Of a stretch of DNA of 7,954 bases, positions 1 to 5,867 are shown one piece after another; positions within the stretch are counted from its first letter, which is position 1; each line of letters opens with the position of its first letter. This stretch comes from CAZUSC01 sp964622915. GTDB taxonomy: Bacteria; Patescibacteriota; Andersenbacteria; UBA10190. Under the pieces are notes generated by a model. The model was given only the letters and a program-made list of their open reading frames with translations. It was not told where the DNA came from and did no database searches. Both the position numbers and the translations under genes were made by a program. The stretch is from the NCBI GenBank assembly GCA_964622915.1, contig CAZUSC010000010.1, positions 1-7,954 on the forward strand. Reading direction: 5' to 3'.

Positions 1-239
1 AAGCCCAGACAGCCGCTGGGTCGTTCTCCTGCACGGCGGAAAATCCCAAAGAGGATTTGCGTCAATTCAAGACCAAAATGAAAGAGGTTAAGCGTGCTCT
101 GCACTCATACCGCAAAGCCATCCGTAACTTAATCGTGGCGGTCAGAACAGTTGCTCCGGCCACCTCGCCCAGCCCTAGCGCATCGCCTTCGCCCACTCCT
201 TCGGACAGTCCCTCTCCTACTCCCACACCGACACCGTAG
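1..239 (+). CDS. 3' end of small helical protein with Ser/Pro/Thr-rich tail (partial)
   Basis: The reading frame is open from base 3 through the left edge, so the true start lies outside the window; 78 residues are visible. The visible part has one Cys (around residue 10), then a charged amphipathic stretch rich in Lys/Arg (around residues 16-46, from NPKEDLRQFKTKMKE to IRNLIVAVR) that should form a helix. It ends in a low-complexity tail of Ser-Pro and Thr-Pro dipeptides (around residues 52-78). Such tails are usual for exported CPR proteins and could act as a flexible spacer or glycosylation region; that is inference. A TTG at 57 could be called as a start, but nothing supports it over the upstream frame. 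I do not recognise the family. The next gene begins 23 bp downstream on the same strand. Confidence 0.65.
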   Translation, partial: AQTAAGSFSCTAENPKEDLRQFKTKMKEVKRALHSYRKAIRNLIVAVRTVAPATSPSPSASPSPTPSDSPSPTPTPTP

Positions 240-262
240 TTTTTACACTATTACTATCTTTT

Positions 263-577
263 ATGGCTACTAATTACAAAAAGAACAGTCGCGTTTGGAC
301 CTACACTCTGGCAGCAGCGGTGGTCGTTGCTCTGGTGCTTTATTACTTGCAAACGCCTTCCCCGGGTAGCAAGCAGCCAGGAAAAGGGGAAGAAGACCTG
401 GTGCCAATCGTCGCTGAATCACCAGGTGGAGTACCGGTGACTGATTCGGCCAGTCTTGATCAGTCCATTGGCTCGCGCCAGGATCTTCAAGAATCTATTT
501 CTGCTATCGATTCAGTTGACGTCGACTATCTAGATGCCGGACTTGAAGCTAACGACCAAGACGCCGCCAATTTCTAA
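263..577 (+). CDS. Small single-span membrane-anchored protein of unknown function
   Basis: This 104-aa protein has a short basic N-terminus (KKNSR), one hydrophobic segment at about residues 14-29 (TLAAAVVVALVLYYL), then a hydrophilic acidic region that is probably outside the membrane. The C-terminal third is rich in Asp, Glu, Ser and Ala (DSVDVDYLDAGLEANDQD). No enzymatic motif is visible and I do not recognise the family. The gene lies 23 bp after the preceding gene, so they may be cotranscribed. There is no Shine-Dalgarno sequence before the ATG; TACTAT at 252-257 ends 5 nt upstream, a poor version of the leaderless arrangement seen elsewhere in the window. It is likely real because of its strand, spacing and clean topology. 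Confidence 0.65.
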   Translation: MATNYKKNSRVWTYTLAAAVVVALVLYYLQTPSPGSKQPGKGEEDLVPIVAESPGGVPVTDSASLDQSIGSRQDLQESISAIDSVDVDYLDAGLEANDQDAANF

Positions 578-638
578 ATAGCGTCTGGCGCGCGGAGAGT
601 TGAGCATGTTGCAGCCATACTGGGTAGCAGAAATTGGC
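566..638. repeat. 10-bp inverted repeat spanning the stop codon of the 263-577 gene
   Basis: GCCAATTTCT at 566-575 is exactly complementary in reverse to AGAAATTGGC at 629-638, with 53 nt between. The left arm contains the last codons and the first base of the TAA stop. No T-run follows the right arm, so it is not a standard intrinsic terminator. It may be a 3'-UTR fold or chance; a 10-bp match over this distance is not rare in 8 kb. Confidence 0.3.
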
Positions 639-662
639 TGATCTAAACATTTTGGTTATCCC

Positions 663-721
663 TTGTGCTTTTTAGGTTAGAAAGTGCTAGAATAGCGAGT
701 AGAGGGACTTAATAATATAAT
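663..721 (+). promoter_or_regulatory. Candidate promoters for the SWIB gene
   Basis: Two -10-like elements lie before the SWIB gene. TAGAAT at 688-693 carries an extended -10 (TGC at 685-687), with a weak TTGTGC at 663-668 and 19-nt spacing; it would give a leader of about 30 nt. TATAAT at 716-721 ends 10 nt before the ATG and would give an almost leaderless transcript. The only purine-rich run (GAGGGA, 702-707) is too far from the ATG to be a ribosome binding site. Confidence 0.4.
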
Positions 722-731
722 CATAAAATAT

Positions 732-983
732 ATGGCACCTAATGCAGCGTTTATGAAGCCGATGACGATCAGCTCCGATCTAGCTGTCGTAGTCGGCGCG
801 GGACCAATGCCCCGATCGGAAGTAGTTAAGAAACTGTGGGAATACATTAAGAAGAACAATCTGCAGGATCCAGTCAATAAGCGCAATATTAACGCGGACG
901 AGCCCTTGAAGAAGGTATTTGGCGGCAAAGCGACCGTCAACATGTTTGAAATGACCAAGCTGGTCTCGGCCCACCTGTCATAA
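732..983 (+). CDS. SWIB/MDM2-domain protein
   Basis: This 83-aa protein consists almost entirely of one SWIB domain (about residues 8-82). Family hallmarks visible in order are the FMKPMTIS entry, the L-A-x-V-V-G turn, PRSEVVKKLWEYIKKNNLQD, the NKR-x-INAD segment, LKKVFGG, and VNMFEMTKLVSAHL. In eukaryotes the domain occurs in SWI/SNF subunits; in bacteria (best known in chlamydiae) stand-alone versions are small proteins proposed to act on DNA topology or chromatin. The role here is therefore only inferred as nucleoid- or topoisomerase-related. Many bacterial homologues have a Lys-rich N-terminal tail, absent here. An in-frame TAG at 693-695 limits upstream extension, supporting the ATG at 732. 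A strong palindromic terminator follows, so the gene is probably monocistronic. Confidence 0.93.
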   Translation: MAPNAAFMKPMTISSDLAVVVGAGPMPRSEVVKKLWEYIKKNNLQDPVNKRNINADEPLKKVFGGKATVNMFEMTKLVSAHLS

Positions 984-1011
984 TAGGAAACAATAAAAAA
1001 GCGTAAGAGTG

Positions 1012-1037
1012 AATCGCCGGCGTACGCCGGCGATTTT
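1012..1037 (+). terminator. Intrinsic terminator after the SWIB gene
   Basis: Bases 1012-1035 form a perfect 24-nt palindrome. It can fold as a 10-bp GC-rich stem (AATCGCCGGC / GCCGGCGATT) with a GTAC loop and runs directly into TTTT at 1034-1037. It lies 29 nt downstream of the SWIB stop. The matching A-run (around 995-1000) is weaker as a T-tract for the other strand. Confidence 0.85.
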
Positions 1038-1094
1038 CATAGCAATTTTTTGCCATCAATTATCCTCGAGTCGTCCCAATAGCAACAGTCGTTG

Positions 1095-1103
1095 TGCTAT
1101 CAT
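1095..1103 (+). promoter_or_regulatory. Extended -10 promoter giving a leaderless start at 1110
   Basis: TGCTATCAT (TGn plus TATCAT at 1098-1103) ends exactly 6 nt before the ATG at 1110. Transcription would begin at or next to the start codon. No Shine-Dalgarno sequence is present and no convincing -35 box is seen, as is common for extended -10 promoters. Confidence 0.6.
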
Positions 1104-1109
1104 TAAAGT

Positions 1110-1325
1110 ATGTCTCGTCGCAGTAAAGCTAATATTTCCCGCAGTTGGCACGTGGAGCGAGCCGGCGTGTGGCACAAACGGGCTCGGCGATCACACAGCC
1201 ATAAATATTCGTTAGGCGACACCACCCGCCGCCCGAAAGCACGGAGTCGCAAGCGCATTTGGGTAGGTGCGTATATCCGTGAAAGCGGCAAAAGAATTGC
1301 TGGCCACTTTCGCCACGCCAAATAA
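1110..1325 (+). CDS. Very basic 71-aa protein of unknown function
   Basis: The product is dominated by Arg, Lys, His and Ser (for example MSRRSKANISR, KRARRSHSHK, RRPKARSRKR), giving a very high predicted pI. The C-terminus, WVGAYIRESGKRIAGHFRHAK, resembles the 'Y-x-R-x-x-G-x-x-V-x-G-H-x-R' tail found on many small basic bacterial proteins; this is pattern recall, not a search result. Nucleic-acid binding is the simplest guess. Two long open frames lie opposite on the minus strand (1103-1356), but the precise extended -10 six bases before this ATG favours the plus-strand gene. There is no clear terminator; the antiporter gene begins 119 bp downstream on the same strand. Confidence 0.65.
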   Translation: MSRRSKANISRSWHVERAGVWHKRARRSHSHKYSLGDTTRRPKARSRKRIWVGAYIRESGKRIAGHFRHAK

Positions 1326-1380
1326 AACGTTCCCTCAACGCCCCCAGCAATACCACAACAAGAGTAACAATTTTTTCTAC

Positions 1381-1415
1381 TTGACTGTTTGGTCAGTTGT
1401 GCGAGGATGTAACAT
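1381..1415 (+). promoter_or_regulatory. Weak candidate promoter/operator region before the antiporter
   Basis: TTGACT at 1381-1386 looks like a -35 box, but the best -10 candidate, TAACAT at 1410-1415, is 23 nt away, which is too far. TTGGTC at 1389-1394 pairs with the same -10 at 15 nt. The segment 1382-1395 is an imperfect inverted repeat (TGAC...GTCA), which could be a repressor site. The call rests on position and partial matches only. Confidence 0.25.
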
Positions 1416-1444
1416 CATGCTTCTTAAAAGTTAACGGTGTTTCT

Positions 1445-2866
1445 ATGATGAATTTCATAAAACTGTCACGTCAACGAGTGTTCTCGCGCATCGGTGCACT
1501 TACCTATTTAGGACTTATTTGCGGCGCCTTAGCCATTGCGGCCGCCTATGCTTCCAGTCACCATGGCGAAGTGGGCGGCGATCCGGCGGCGGTCACTTTC
1601 CTTTGGATTGCAATTATCTTACTGGCGGCTAAATTTTCTAGCTTAGTGGAACGATTTGGACAACCTTCTGTACTAGGCGAGCTGCTGGTCGGCGTGCTCT
1701 TAGGGAATTTAGTACTACTGGGTATTAATTTCTTCGAGCCCATTAAGAATAACGAAATCATCACTTTTTTGGCCGAACTTGGTGTGGTTATCTTACTGTT
1801 TCAAATTGGACTAGAATCAAACATTACTAAACTGCGAGCGGTCGGCGGACGGGCCTTTGCGGTCGCCACTGTCGGTGTGATCGCCCCATTTATCCTCGGT
1901 ACCTACGTGGTCGGTCCGTGGCTGCTGCCTGGACTTTCTGACAATGCTTATCTTTTTTTAGGGGCGGCGCTGACCGCCACGTCAGTGGGTATTACGGCCC
2001 GCGTATTCCGCGACCTAGGCAGACTGCAGGATTCGGAAGCACAAATTGTGCTTGGAGCTGCTGTCATTGATGACGTAATGGGACTCATTATTCTTGCCGT
2101 CGTCTCCGCGATTGTGACTGTTGGCAGTGTGAGCTTCGGCACAGTTGGCGCTATTACAGGTAAAGCCATCCTTTTCCTGGTCGGCGCGATTGTTATTGGT
2201 CAGCTTTTGGCACCGCAGCTAGGCAAGCTCTTTAGTAGGATTCATAGCGGACATGGTATGAAATTCACATTGGCCGTGAGCTTTGGCCTGATCTTTGCCT
2301 GGCTAGCCAGTTTGATTGATTTAGCACCGATTGTCGGAGCCTTCGCTGCCGGGCTTGTACTTGATCCCGTGCATTTTAAGCACTTCCAGGCACCGCGTCT
2401 TATTAGTGATATGCGCAAGAGCATTGGCCAAGCCAAGACTAATACGGAACATCAGATCTTGCAGCAAGTTGACTCACATGAGCACTCCCATATTGACGAG
2501 TTGGTAGAACCACTGGCGTTCTTTGTGGTGCCGATTTTCTTTGTGGTAACTGGCATGAATGTGAATCTAGCCACGTTCTTGAATCCGTCGTTGCTGCTGG
2601 TGGCCCTCGCTGTTACTGTGGCCGCGATTGTCGGCAAACTTGTCACGGGGTTAGTGGCAGGTAGAGTGCGGCGTTCAATCGTCGGCTGGGGCATGGTGCC
2701 CCGCGGTGAAGTGGGCCTAATTTTTGCGTCGATTGGTCTGGGACTAGGAGTGGTCAGTGATGAATTGTATTCGGTCATTGTCATTATGGTCATTCTTACC
2801 ACACTCATTTCACCAGTAGTTCTAACCATGTTACTGCGCCCCGGCGCAGCAGTGACCGCTCATTAG
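1445..2866 (+). CDS. CPA2-family cation:proton antiporter (Na+/H+ or K+/H+ exchanger)
   Basis: This 473-aa polytopic membrane protein matches the Na_H_Exchanger family and carries no C-terminal TrkA-N domain. Visible CPA2 landmarks are the TATSVGITARVFRDLG crossover segment (177-192), the ion-site Asp pair in AAVIDDVMGL (D209, D210), the GAFAAGLVLDP helix (298-308), VPIFFVVTGM (362-371), K398 in the helix that usually carries the conserved Lys, and GMVPRGEVGLIFA (416-428). A DD pair is typical of electrogenic exchangers, so proton-driven Na+ (or K+) export is likely; ion choice cannot be read from sequence. A His-rich cytoplasmic-loop motif, HEHSH (345-349), is unusual. Tandem ATGs at 1445 and 1448 are the likely start, since the upstream extension to TTG 1397 would add 16 polar residues and run into the promoter region. 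The stop overlaps the convergent gene. Confidence 0.92.
   Translation: MMNFIKLSRQRVFSRIGALTYLGLICGALAIAAAYASSHHGEVGGDPAAVTFLWIAIILLAAKFSSLVERFGQPSVLGELLVGVLLGNLVLLGINFFEPIKNNEIITFLAELGVVILLFQIGLESNITKLRAVGGRAFAVATVGVIAPFILGTYVVGPWLLPGLSDNAYLFLGAALTATSVGITARVFRDLGRLQDSEAQIVLGAAVIDDVMGLIILAVVSAIVTVGSVSFGTVGAITGKAILFLVGAIVIGQLLAPQLGKLFSRIHSGHGMKFTLAVSFGLIFAWLASLIDLAPIVGAFAAGLVLDPVHFKHFQAPRLISDMRKSIGQAKTNTEHQILQQVDSHEHSHIDELVEPLAFFVVPIFFVVTGMNVNLATFLNPSLLLVALAVTVAAIVGKLVTGLVAGRVRRSIVGWGMVPRGEVGLIFASIGLGLGVVSDELYSVIVIMVILTTLISPVVLTMLLRPGAAVTAH
2834..2849. other. Hairpin inside the antiporter's last codons
   Basis: CTGCGC (2834-2839) and GCGCAG (2844-2849) form a 6-bp GC stem with a CCCG loop. It lies 14 nt beyond the stop of the convergent minus-strand gene. 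The two convergent genes leave no intergenic space, so any terminator must lie inside the opposite gene; this is the only stem seen near the junction. It has no T-tract on either strand. Confidence 0.35.
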
Positions 2867-3426
2867 TTTACGGTTCTAGCTGCCAAGCCAATCGCCAGAA
2901 TACCGAGAAAGTTTGCCACAAACGAAATAAGGAAGAATAGCCGATGCCGCGTCTTGGCAAAACCGAGCAGGGCAATACCAAGTTCGTCCGGCAGGGGTGA
3001 AGCGACCACCAGAAATCCCACAATAGCCAAAACCCAGCGAGCAGTCGGCAATCGAAGAATCTTCTTGAGCCTTCTTTTTCTATGCTTGAGTAATAACATC
3101 ATGTCTTCGGACAGGCGGTCTTGGACAAAACGAAAGATAATGTAGTCGCCAGCGACGGCACCAATTGCGCCAGTTAAGGCTACTAACAATATGGAGTTGA
3201 TTTGGGCCAGTTCTCCTAAGAGCACGGCCGCCGGAGCCGCCGAAAAGACCGAAGTAAAGAGGATGCCCGCCAAGAAACTGCCGATAAGGCGCCTCTCACC
3301 AACACTTGCCACGAATGATTCAAGCGCGCTGGACTTAGAGATAAGGACAGCAATAAGAATACTAAGGGCGATAATGCCTAGGTTTTGGTAGAAATGCGCG
3401 CGTCGTTGCATTTTTTGCCTACGCAT
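2863..3426 (-). CDS. VTT/DedA-like (SNARE-associated) polytopic membrane protein
   Basis: From the ATG at 3426 the product has 187 aa with a basic N-terminus (MRRQKMQRR). It has about five hydrophobic segments (roughly 14-30, 48-68, 77-97, 128-145, 161-182) and a strongly basic loop KHRKRRLKKILR (114-125). The GAVAGDYIIFRFVQDRL stretch and the SPLPDELGIALLGF motif (143-156) followed by a Gly- and Asn-containing helix resemble VTT/DedA-type transporters or scramblases, which act on lipid carriers. The canonical R-x-x-P-x-x-R pattern is not clear, so family membership is tentative. A TTG at 3450 would extend the frame but would place the -10 box inside the gene. TATAAT ends 7 nt before ATG 3426, which decides the start. 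AAGGAG at 3445-3440 (minus) lies 13 nt upstream, further than usual, and overlaps the promoter. Confidence 0.8.
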   Translation of the reverse strand: MRRQKMQRRAHFYQNLGIIALSILIAVLISKSSALESFVASVGERRLIGSFLAGILFTSVFSAAPAAVLLGELAQINSILLVALTGAIGAVAGDYIIFRFVQDRLSEDMMLLLKHRKRRLKKILRLPTARWVLAIVGFLVVASPLPDELGIALLGFAKTRHRLFFLISFVANFLGILAIGLAARTVN

Positions 3427-3433
3427 AGTATCT

Positions 3434-3439
3434 ATTATA
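3434..3439 (-). promoter_or_regulatory. -10 box giving a leaderless start at 3426 (minus)
   Basis: A perfect TATAAT on the minus strand (3439 to 3434) is followed by exactly 7 nt and then the ATG. No -35 box is evident 16-18 nt upstream. The gene's transcript is predicted to begin at the start codon. Confidence 0.6.
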
Positions 3440-3501
3440 CTCCTTACCAAATTCAGATTTATTTTCTAGAACGAGGCGACCGCCGGATGCCAAGCAGAGA
3501 G

Positions 3502-3507
3502 TATACT
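3502..3507 (+). promoter_or_regulatory. -10 box giving a leaderless start at 3515
   Basis: TATACT is followed by exactly 7 nt (GGAGTGT) and the ATG at 3515. GGAG in that spacer is only 3 nt from the ATG, too close for a normal Shine-Dalgarno site. It forms a divergent promoter pair with the minus-strand -10 at 3434-3439. Confidence 0.55.
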
Positions 3508-3514
3508 GGAGTGT

Positions 3515-4669
3515 ATGCAGAAACGTTGGCTTGTCCTGATGCTGCTAGTTGCGCTAGTGGGTCTTGGAGCGGTAGCATTGCTGTACTTCGGGCGAGAAAA
3601 ATATAACACTGACGCTGCCCAGACCACAGCTAAGCAGAAGGGAAAGAGCCTTAGCAATGGTCAGTGTCAGGGAATGGATGTAGGGAAACTAGGTACTCTG
3701 CCTATGAAGTACGAAGATTTTTCGATGATCATCCCCTATGGTTTAGTGGTGGGGGACCATGTTACGCCCATTGACCACCAGTACTTCTCACCGACTGTCT
3801 TTCATTCGCCGCGCGACCAATATGAAGTACGGGCGATGGCAGACGCCCAACTTGTCGACGTTCAGCCGCGGGTAAAACCGCAGTACACCGAGTATCGCTT
3901 GGTGTTTTCAATAAGTTGCCGCCTCTTTTACTACTACGACTTGGTGACCAGCCTGGCCCCAGACATCAAGACTGGTATTTCCGTCAAAGAGGGCCAGGTC
4001 ATTGGCCGCATTGGCGGCCAAACGTTGGACTTCGCCGTGTGGGATACCACCAAAACATTAGCTGGGTTTGTGAATCCACAGTCCTACCAAGAAGAAAGAT
4101 GGAAAATACACACAGTCGACCCCCTTGAGTACTACACGGACGAGCTTAAAAAACTGGCGCTGGCAAAATATATTCGGATTATTCCCCCCACCAGCGGCAA
4201 AATTGATTTTGACATTGACGGCCGCTTAATTGGCAATTGGTTCCAAGAAGGCACGAATGGGTACGAAGGCACCAAGCGGCAAGCAGTCGAAGGCTACTCC
4301 CGCACCCATTTGGCTATCGTACCTCATCATCTACAGCCCAGCGTGTATGTGGCGTCCTTTGGCAACTTTGCCGGCCAGTTCAAGCAGCTAGTTATTAAAA
4401 ATAAAAGTCCAGACCCCAAAAACGTGACGGTGGGTTCCGGTTTAGTGAAATATGACCTCGCTGATTTTAGGCTTCTTAAGGCCGATGGTGCTCAATGGGA
4501 TAGCATGAGTTTTGCTAAAAACCCCAAAGTAAAAATACTCGAGGGATCCGCGAGCTGTGCTTTGTACCAGCTCCTGGCTGACCGGCGTCTCAAAGTAGAA
4601 GTCTTCCCGAACACTGCCTGCAGCAACGTCGGCGGGTTCACCAGCCGGGCAGTCGTCTATACACGGTAG
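3515..4669 (+). CDS. Membrane-anchored protein with degenerate M23/LytM-like domain
   Basis: This 384-aa protein has an N-terminal signal anchor (residues 5-24) and a large exported part. Residues about 65-205 look like an M23/LytM fold: HVTPIDH (82-88), a strand pair around EVRAMADAQLVDVQP, FYYYDLVTSL, then VKEGQVIGRIGG (157-168), the usual M23 approach to the last metal ligands. Where active enzymes have HLHFEV, this protein reads TLDFAV (170-175), so the HxH zinc motif is lost and peptidase activity is unlikely. A second region (about 222-384) is not recognised. Four Cys (51, 135, 347, 369) could form disulphides outside the cell. It probably binds wall material or scaffolds envelope proteins; that is inference. 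It is transcribed divergently from the VTT-like gene. Confidence 0.85.
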   Translation: MQKRWLVLMLLVALVGLGAVALLYFGREKYNTDAAQTTAKQKGKSLSNGQCQGMDVGKLGTLPMKYEDFSMIIPYGLVVGDHVTPIDHQYFSPTVFHSPRDQYEVRAMADAQLVDVQPRVKPQYTEYRLVFSISCRLFYYYDLVTSLAPDIKTGISVKEGQVIGRIGGQTLDFAVWDTTKTLAGFVNPQSYQEERWKIHTVDPLEYYTDELKKLALAKYIRIIPPTSGKIDFDIDGRLIGNWFQEGTNGYEGTKRQAVEGYSRTHLAIVPHHLQPSVYVASFGNFAGQFKQLVIKNKSPDPKNVTVGSGLVKYDLADFRLLKADGAQWDSMSFAKNPKVKILEGSASCALYQLLADRRLKVEVFPNTACSNVGGFTSRAVVYTR

Positions 4670-4726
4670 ATATACAACGAGCGGGGTAACCGCACCAAAT
4701 AATACTTCGACCACGTCAGCGCCGAC

Positions 4727-4746
4727 AAAAAAAGACCCATGAGGTC
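4727..4746 (-). terminator. Minus-strand terminator hairpin with T7 tract
   Basis: On the minus strand, GACC (4746-4743) and GGTC (4737-4734) form a short stem (5 bp if a U-G pair is counted), followed by seven T (4733-4727). The stem is weak but the T-tract is strong and clearly oriented for minus-strand transcripts. It could be a backup terminator for the operon ending at 4845 or the end of a small RNA (see 4727-4781). Confidence 0.5.
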
Positions 4747-4781
4747 GGTCAGCCTGTAGTGCCGGCTACAGTGTTTCTAAG
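4727..4781 (-). ncRNA. Candidate small RNA between the convergent genes
   Basis: A possible promoter on the minus strand, TTGTTG (4816-4811), 17-nt spacer, TACATT (4793-4788), would start a transcript near 4781. That transcript of about 55 nt would contain a 6-bp hairpin, CTGTAG/CTACAG (4771-4766 with 4759-4754), and end at the hairpin plus T7 at 4746-4727. Both promoter boxes are imperfect. The alternative is plain double termination of the upstream operon. Confidence 0.25.
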
Positions 4782-4814
4782 GGTTAGAATGTATCGGTTG
4801 GACTTAACCTCAAC

Positions 4815-4840
4815 AATTAAAAAAGCGAAAGCATCACTTT
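4815..4840 (-). terminator. Intrinsic terminator of the DUF2892/TolB-like operon
   Basis: On the minus strand, AAAGTGA (4840-4834) pairs with TCGCTTT (4828-4822), with one U-G pair and a 5-nt loop, and runs into a T-rich tract. It begins 4 nt after the stop codon at 4845. Confidence 0.6.
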
Positions 4841-4844
4841 AACC

Positions 4845-5867
4845 CTATCGCCAGACAGGATTAATTTGTGAGTAATTGTTGTTGTTCGCAAACTCAGGAT
4901 TAATTTCAATAAAGTCCTGGATTACTTTGAAGTCCGTACCATCAGTATTGATAACCCCGATCATCATCCCGGCCTTACCGCCTTTGGTAACCGCACCATC
5001 AAAGACAATCTGGGTACCGTCAGGCGAAAAGTCGCCGTCCAGAGGGAAATTGTTGAAGTCGCCAGTGTGTTGGGTGTCCCGTTCAAGCCCAACAGCTCTT
5101 AACTGTGCCAACAAGCGTTCCTTGAGGTCAAATAGTAGTTGGCCGCTCGTAAGATCATAGACTTGCATAGTAATTGGTACCAGGAGCCGCTGATCATCAT
5201 CCGAGATAGCTAGATGAAGCCAGCCAGCTTTCGGAATGGTCAACACCTCTCGGCTCTGGTCTACATCATAGATATGGATATCAACACCAAGCGTGGCGCT
5301 AAAGGTGCTGTAGGCGATCTTATTGGAGCGATGAAACCAAGACGGCGACTCGGCTGGCAAACCAAGCACGGCCGGGCTAATACGTTGATAGCTGCCACTA
5401 GCTAATTCGATGACGTAAATTCCCAGATCTGTTGGGTTAGTGGAGTTTGGCCGCTCAGCTGCCTGCGCTGCTACCCGCTGGCCGTCCGGCGAAAGACTCG
5501 GCCGGGCAATCTGATACAGCCCTTGAACACGCGTCGTAACAGCTTGGCCGTTGGGGCGAACCCGCCGTATGACATTGTCTTCCGCAAAGACCATTATCTC
5601 GTCATTGATATCAAAATCTACCGGGGTCATTGTAATCTCGAAGCTGGCTGGCGGTTCCAGCTGAGCCAGTTGGGCGCTGGGATTTTTCGGATTCGCCAGC
5701 CGGTAGTAAATACCCGGCGAGAATGTGGTCGGGGTCGGCGCAGTGGTTTTATCAACTCTGGATACCAAGACGCGATAGCCAATAAACGCCAGGCTGGCAG
5801 TGGCAGCCAGTAGGATCAGAGTTTTGATCAGGCTGACCCCATTATCTATTATCCATCCATCGGACAT
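4845..5867 (-). CDS. Membrane-anchored TolB/PD40-like beta-propeller protein
   Basis: This 340-aa protein has one N-terminal membrane segment (about residues 13-34), a Thr/Pro linker, then repeated PD40/TolB-type blade motifs: ARPSLSPDGQRVAAQ (121-135), SPSWFHRSNKIAYS (174-187), a degenerate blade at 218-231 (LAISDDDQRLLVPI), and LDGDFSPDGTQIVFDG (276-291). The last residues, INPVWR, look like the first strand of another PD40 motif, cut off by the stop; in propellers such a strand can close the ring. The protein is probably a ligand- or protein-binding module outside the membrane; no catalytic residues are evident. Its ATG lies inside the end of the upstream DUF2892 gene (19-bp overlap), and the only upstream purine motif is a weak AGGT about 9 nt away, so translational coupling is likely. 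Confidence 0.85.
   Translation of the reverse strand: MSDGWIIDNGVSLIKTLILLAATASLAFIGYRVLVSRVDKTTAPTPTTFSPGIYYRLANPKNPSAQLAQLEPPASFEITMTPVDFDINDEIMVFAEDNVIRRVRPNGQAVTTRVQGLYQIARPSLSPDGQRVAAQAAERPNSTNPTDLGIYVIELASGSYQRISPAVLGLPAESPSWFHRSNKIAYSTFSATLGVDIHIYDVDQSREVLTIPKAGWLHLAISDDDQRLLVPITMQVYDLTSGQLLFDLKERLLAQLRAVGLERDTQHTGDFNNFPLDGDFSPDGTQIVFDGAVTKGGKAGMMIGVINTDGTDFKVIQDFIEINPEFANNNNYSQINPVWR

Noticed and set aside
677..974. Two minus-strand open frames opposite the SWIB gene
   Set aside because: They lie fully across a clear SWIB domain and show no recognisable protein features or start signals.
1103..1356. Two minus-strand open frames opposite the basic 71-aa gene
   Set aside because: Neither has a start signal I can support, while the plus-strand frame has an extended -10 at the leaderless distance and a family-like C-terminus.
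1397..1444. TTG start extending the antiporter by 16 residues
   Set aside because: The extension is polar, has no ribosome binding site and would lie within the probable promoter region; tandem ATGs at 1445/1448 fit the family better.
2452..2829. 125-aa minus-strand open frame inside the antiporter
   Set aside because: It is Thr/Ser-rich shadow sequence opposite conserved antiporter helices.
3427..3450. TTG start at 3450 for the VTT-like gene
   Set aside because: The added codons contain the TATAAT box that sits 7 nt before ATG 3426.
4754..4778. CTGTAG/CTACAG hairpin as plus-strand terminator of the M23-like gene
   Set aside because: Only 6 bp with TGTTTCT afterwards, 85 nt past the stop; too weak to call as a terminator on its own.
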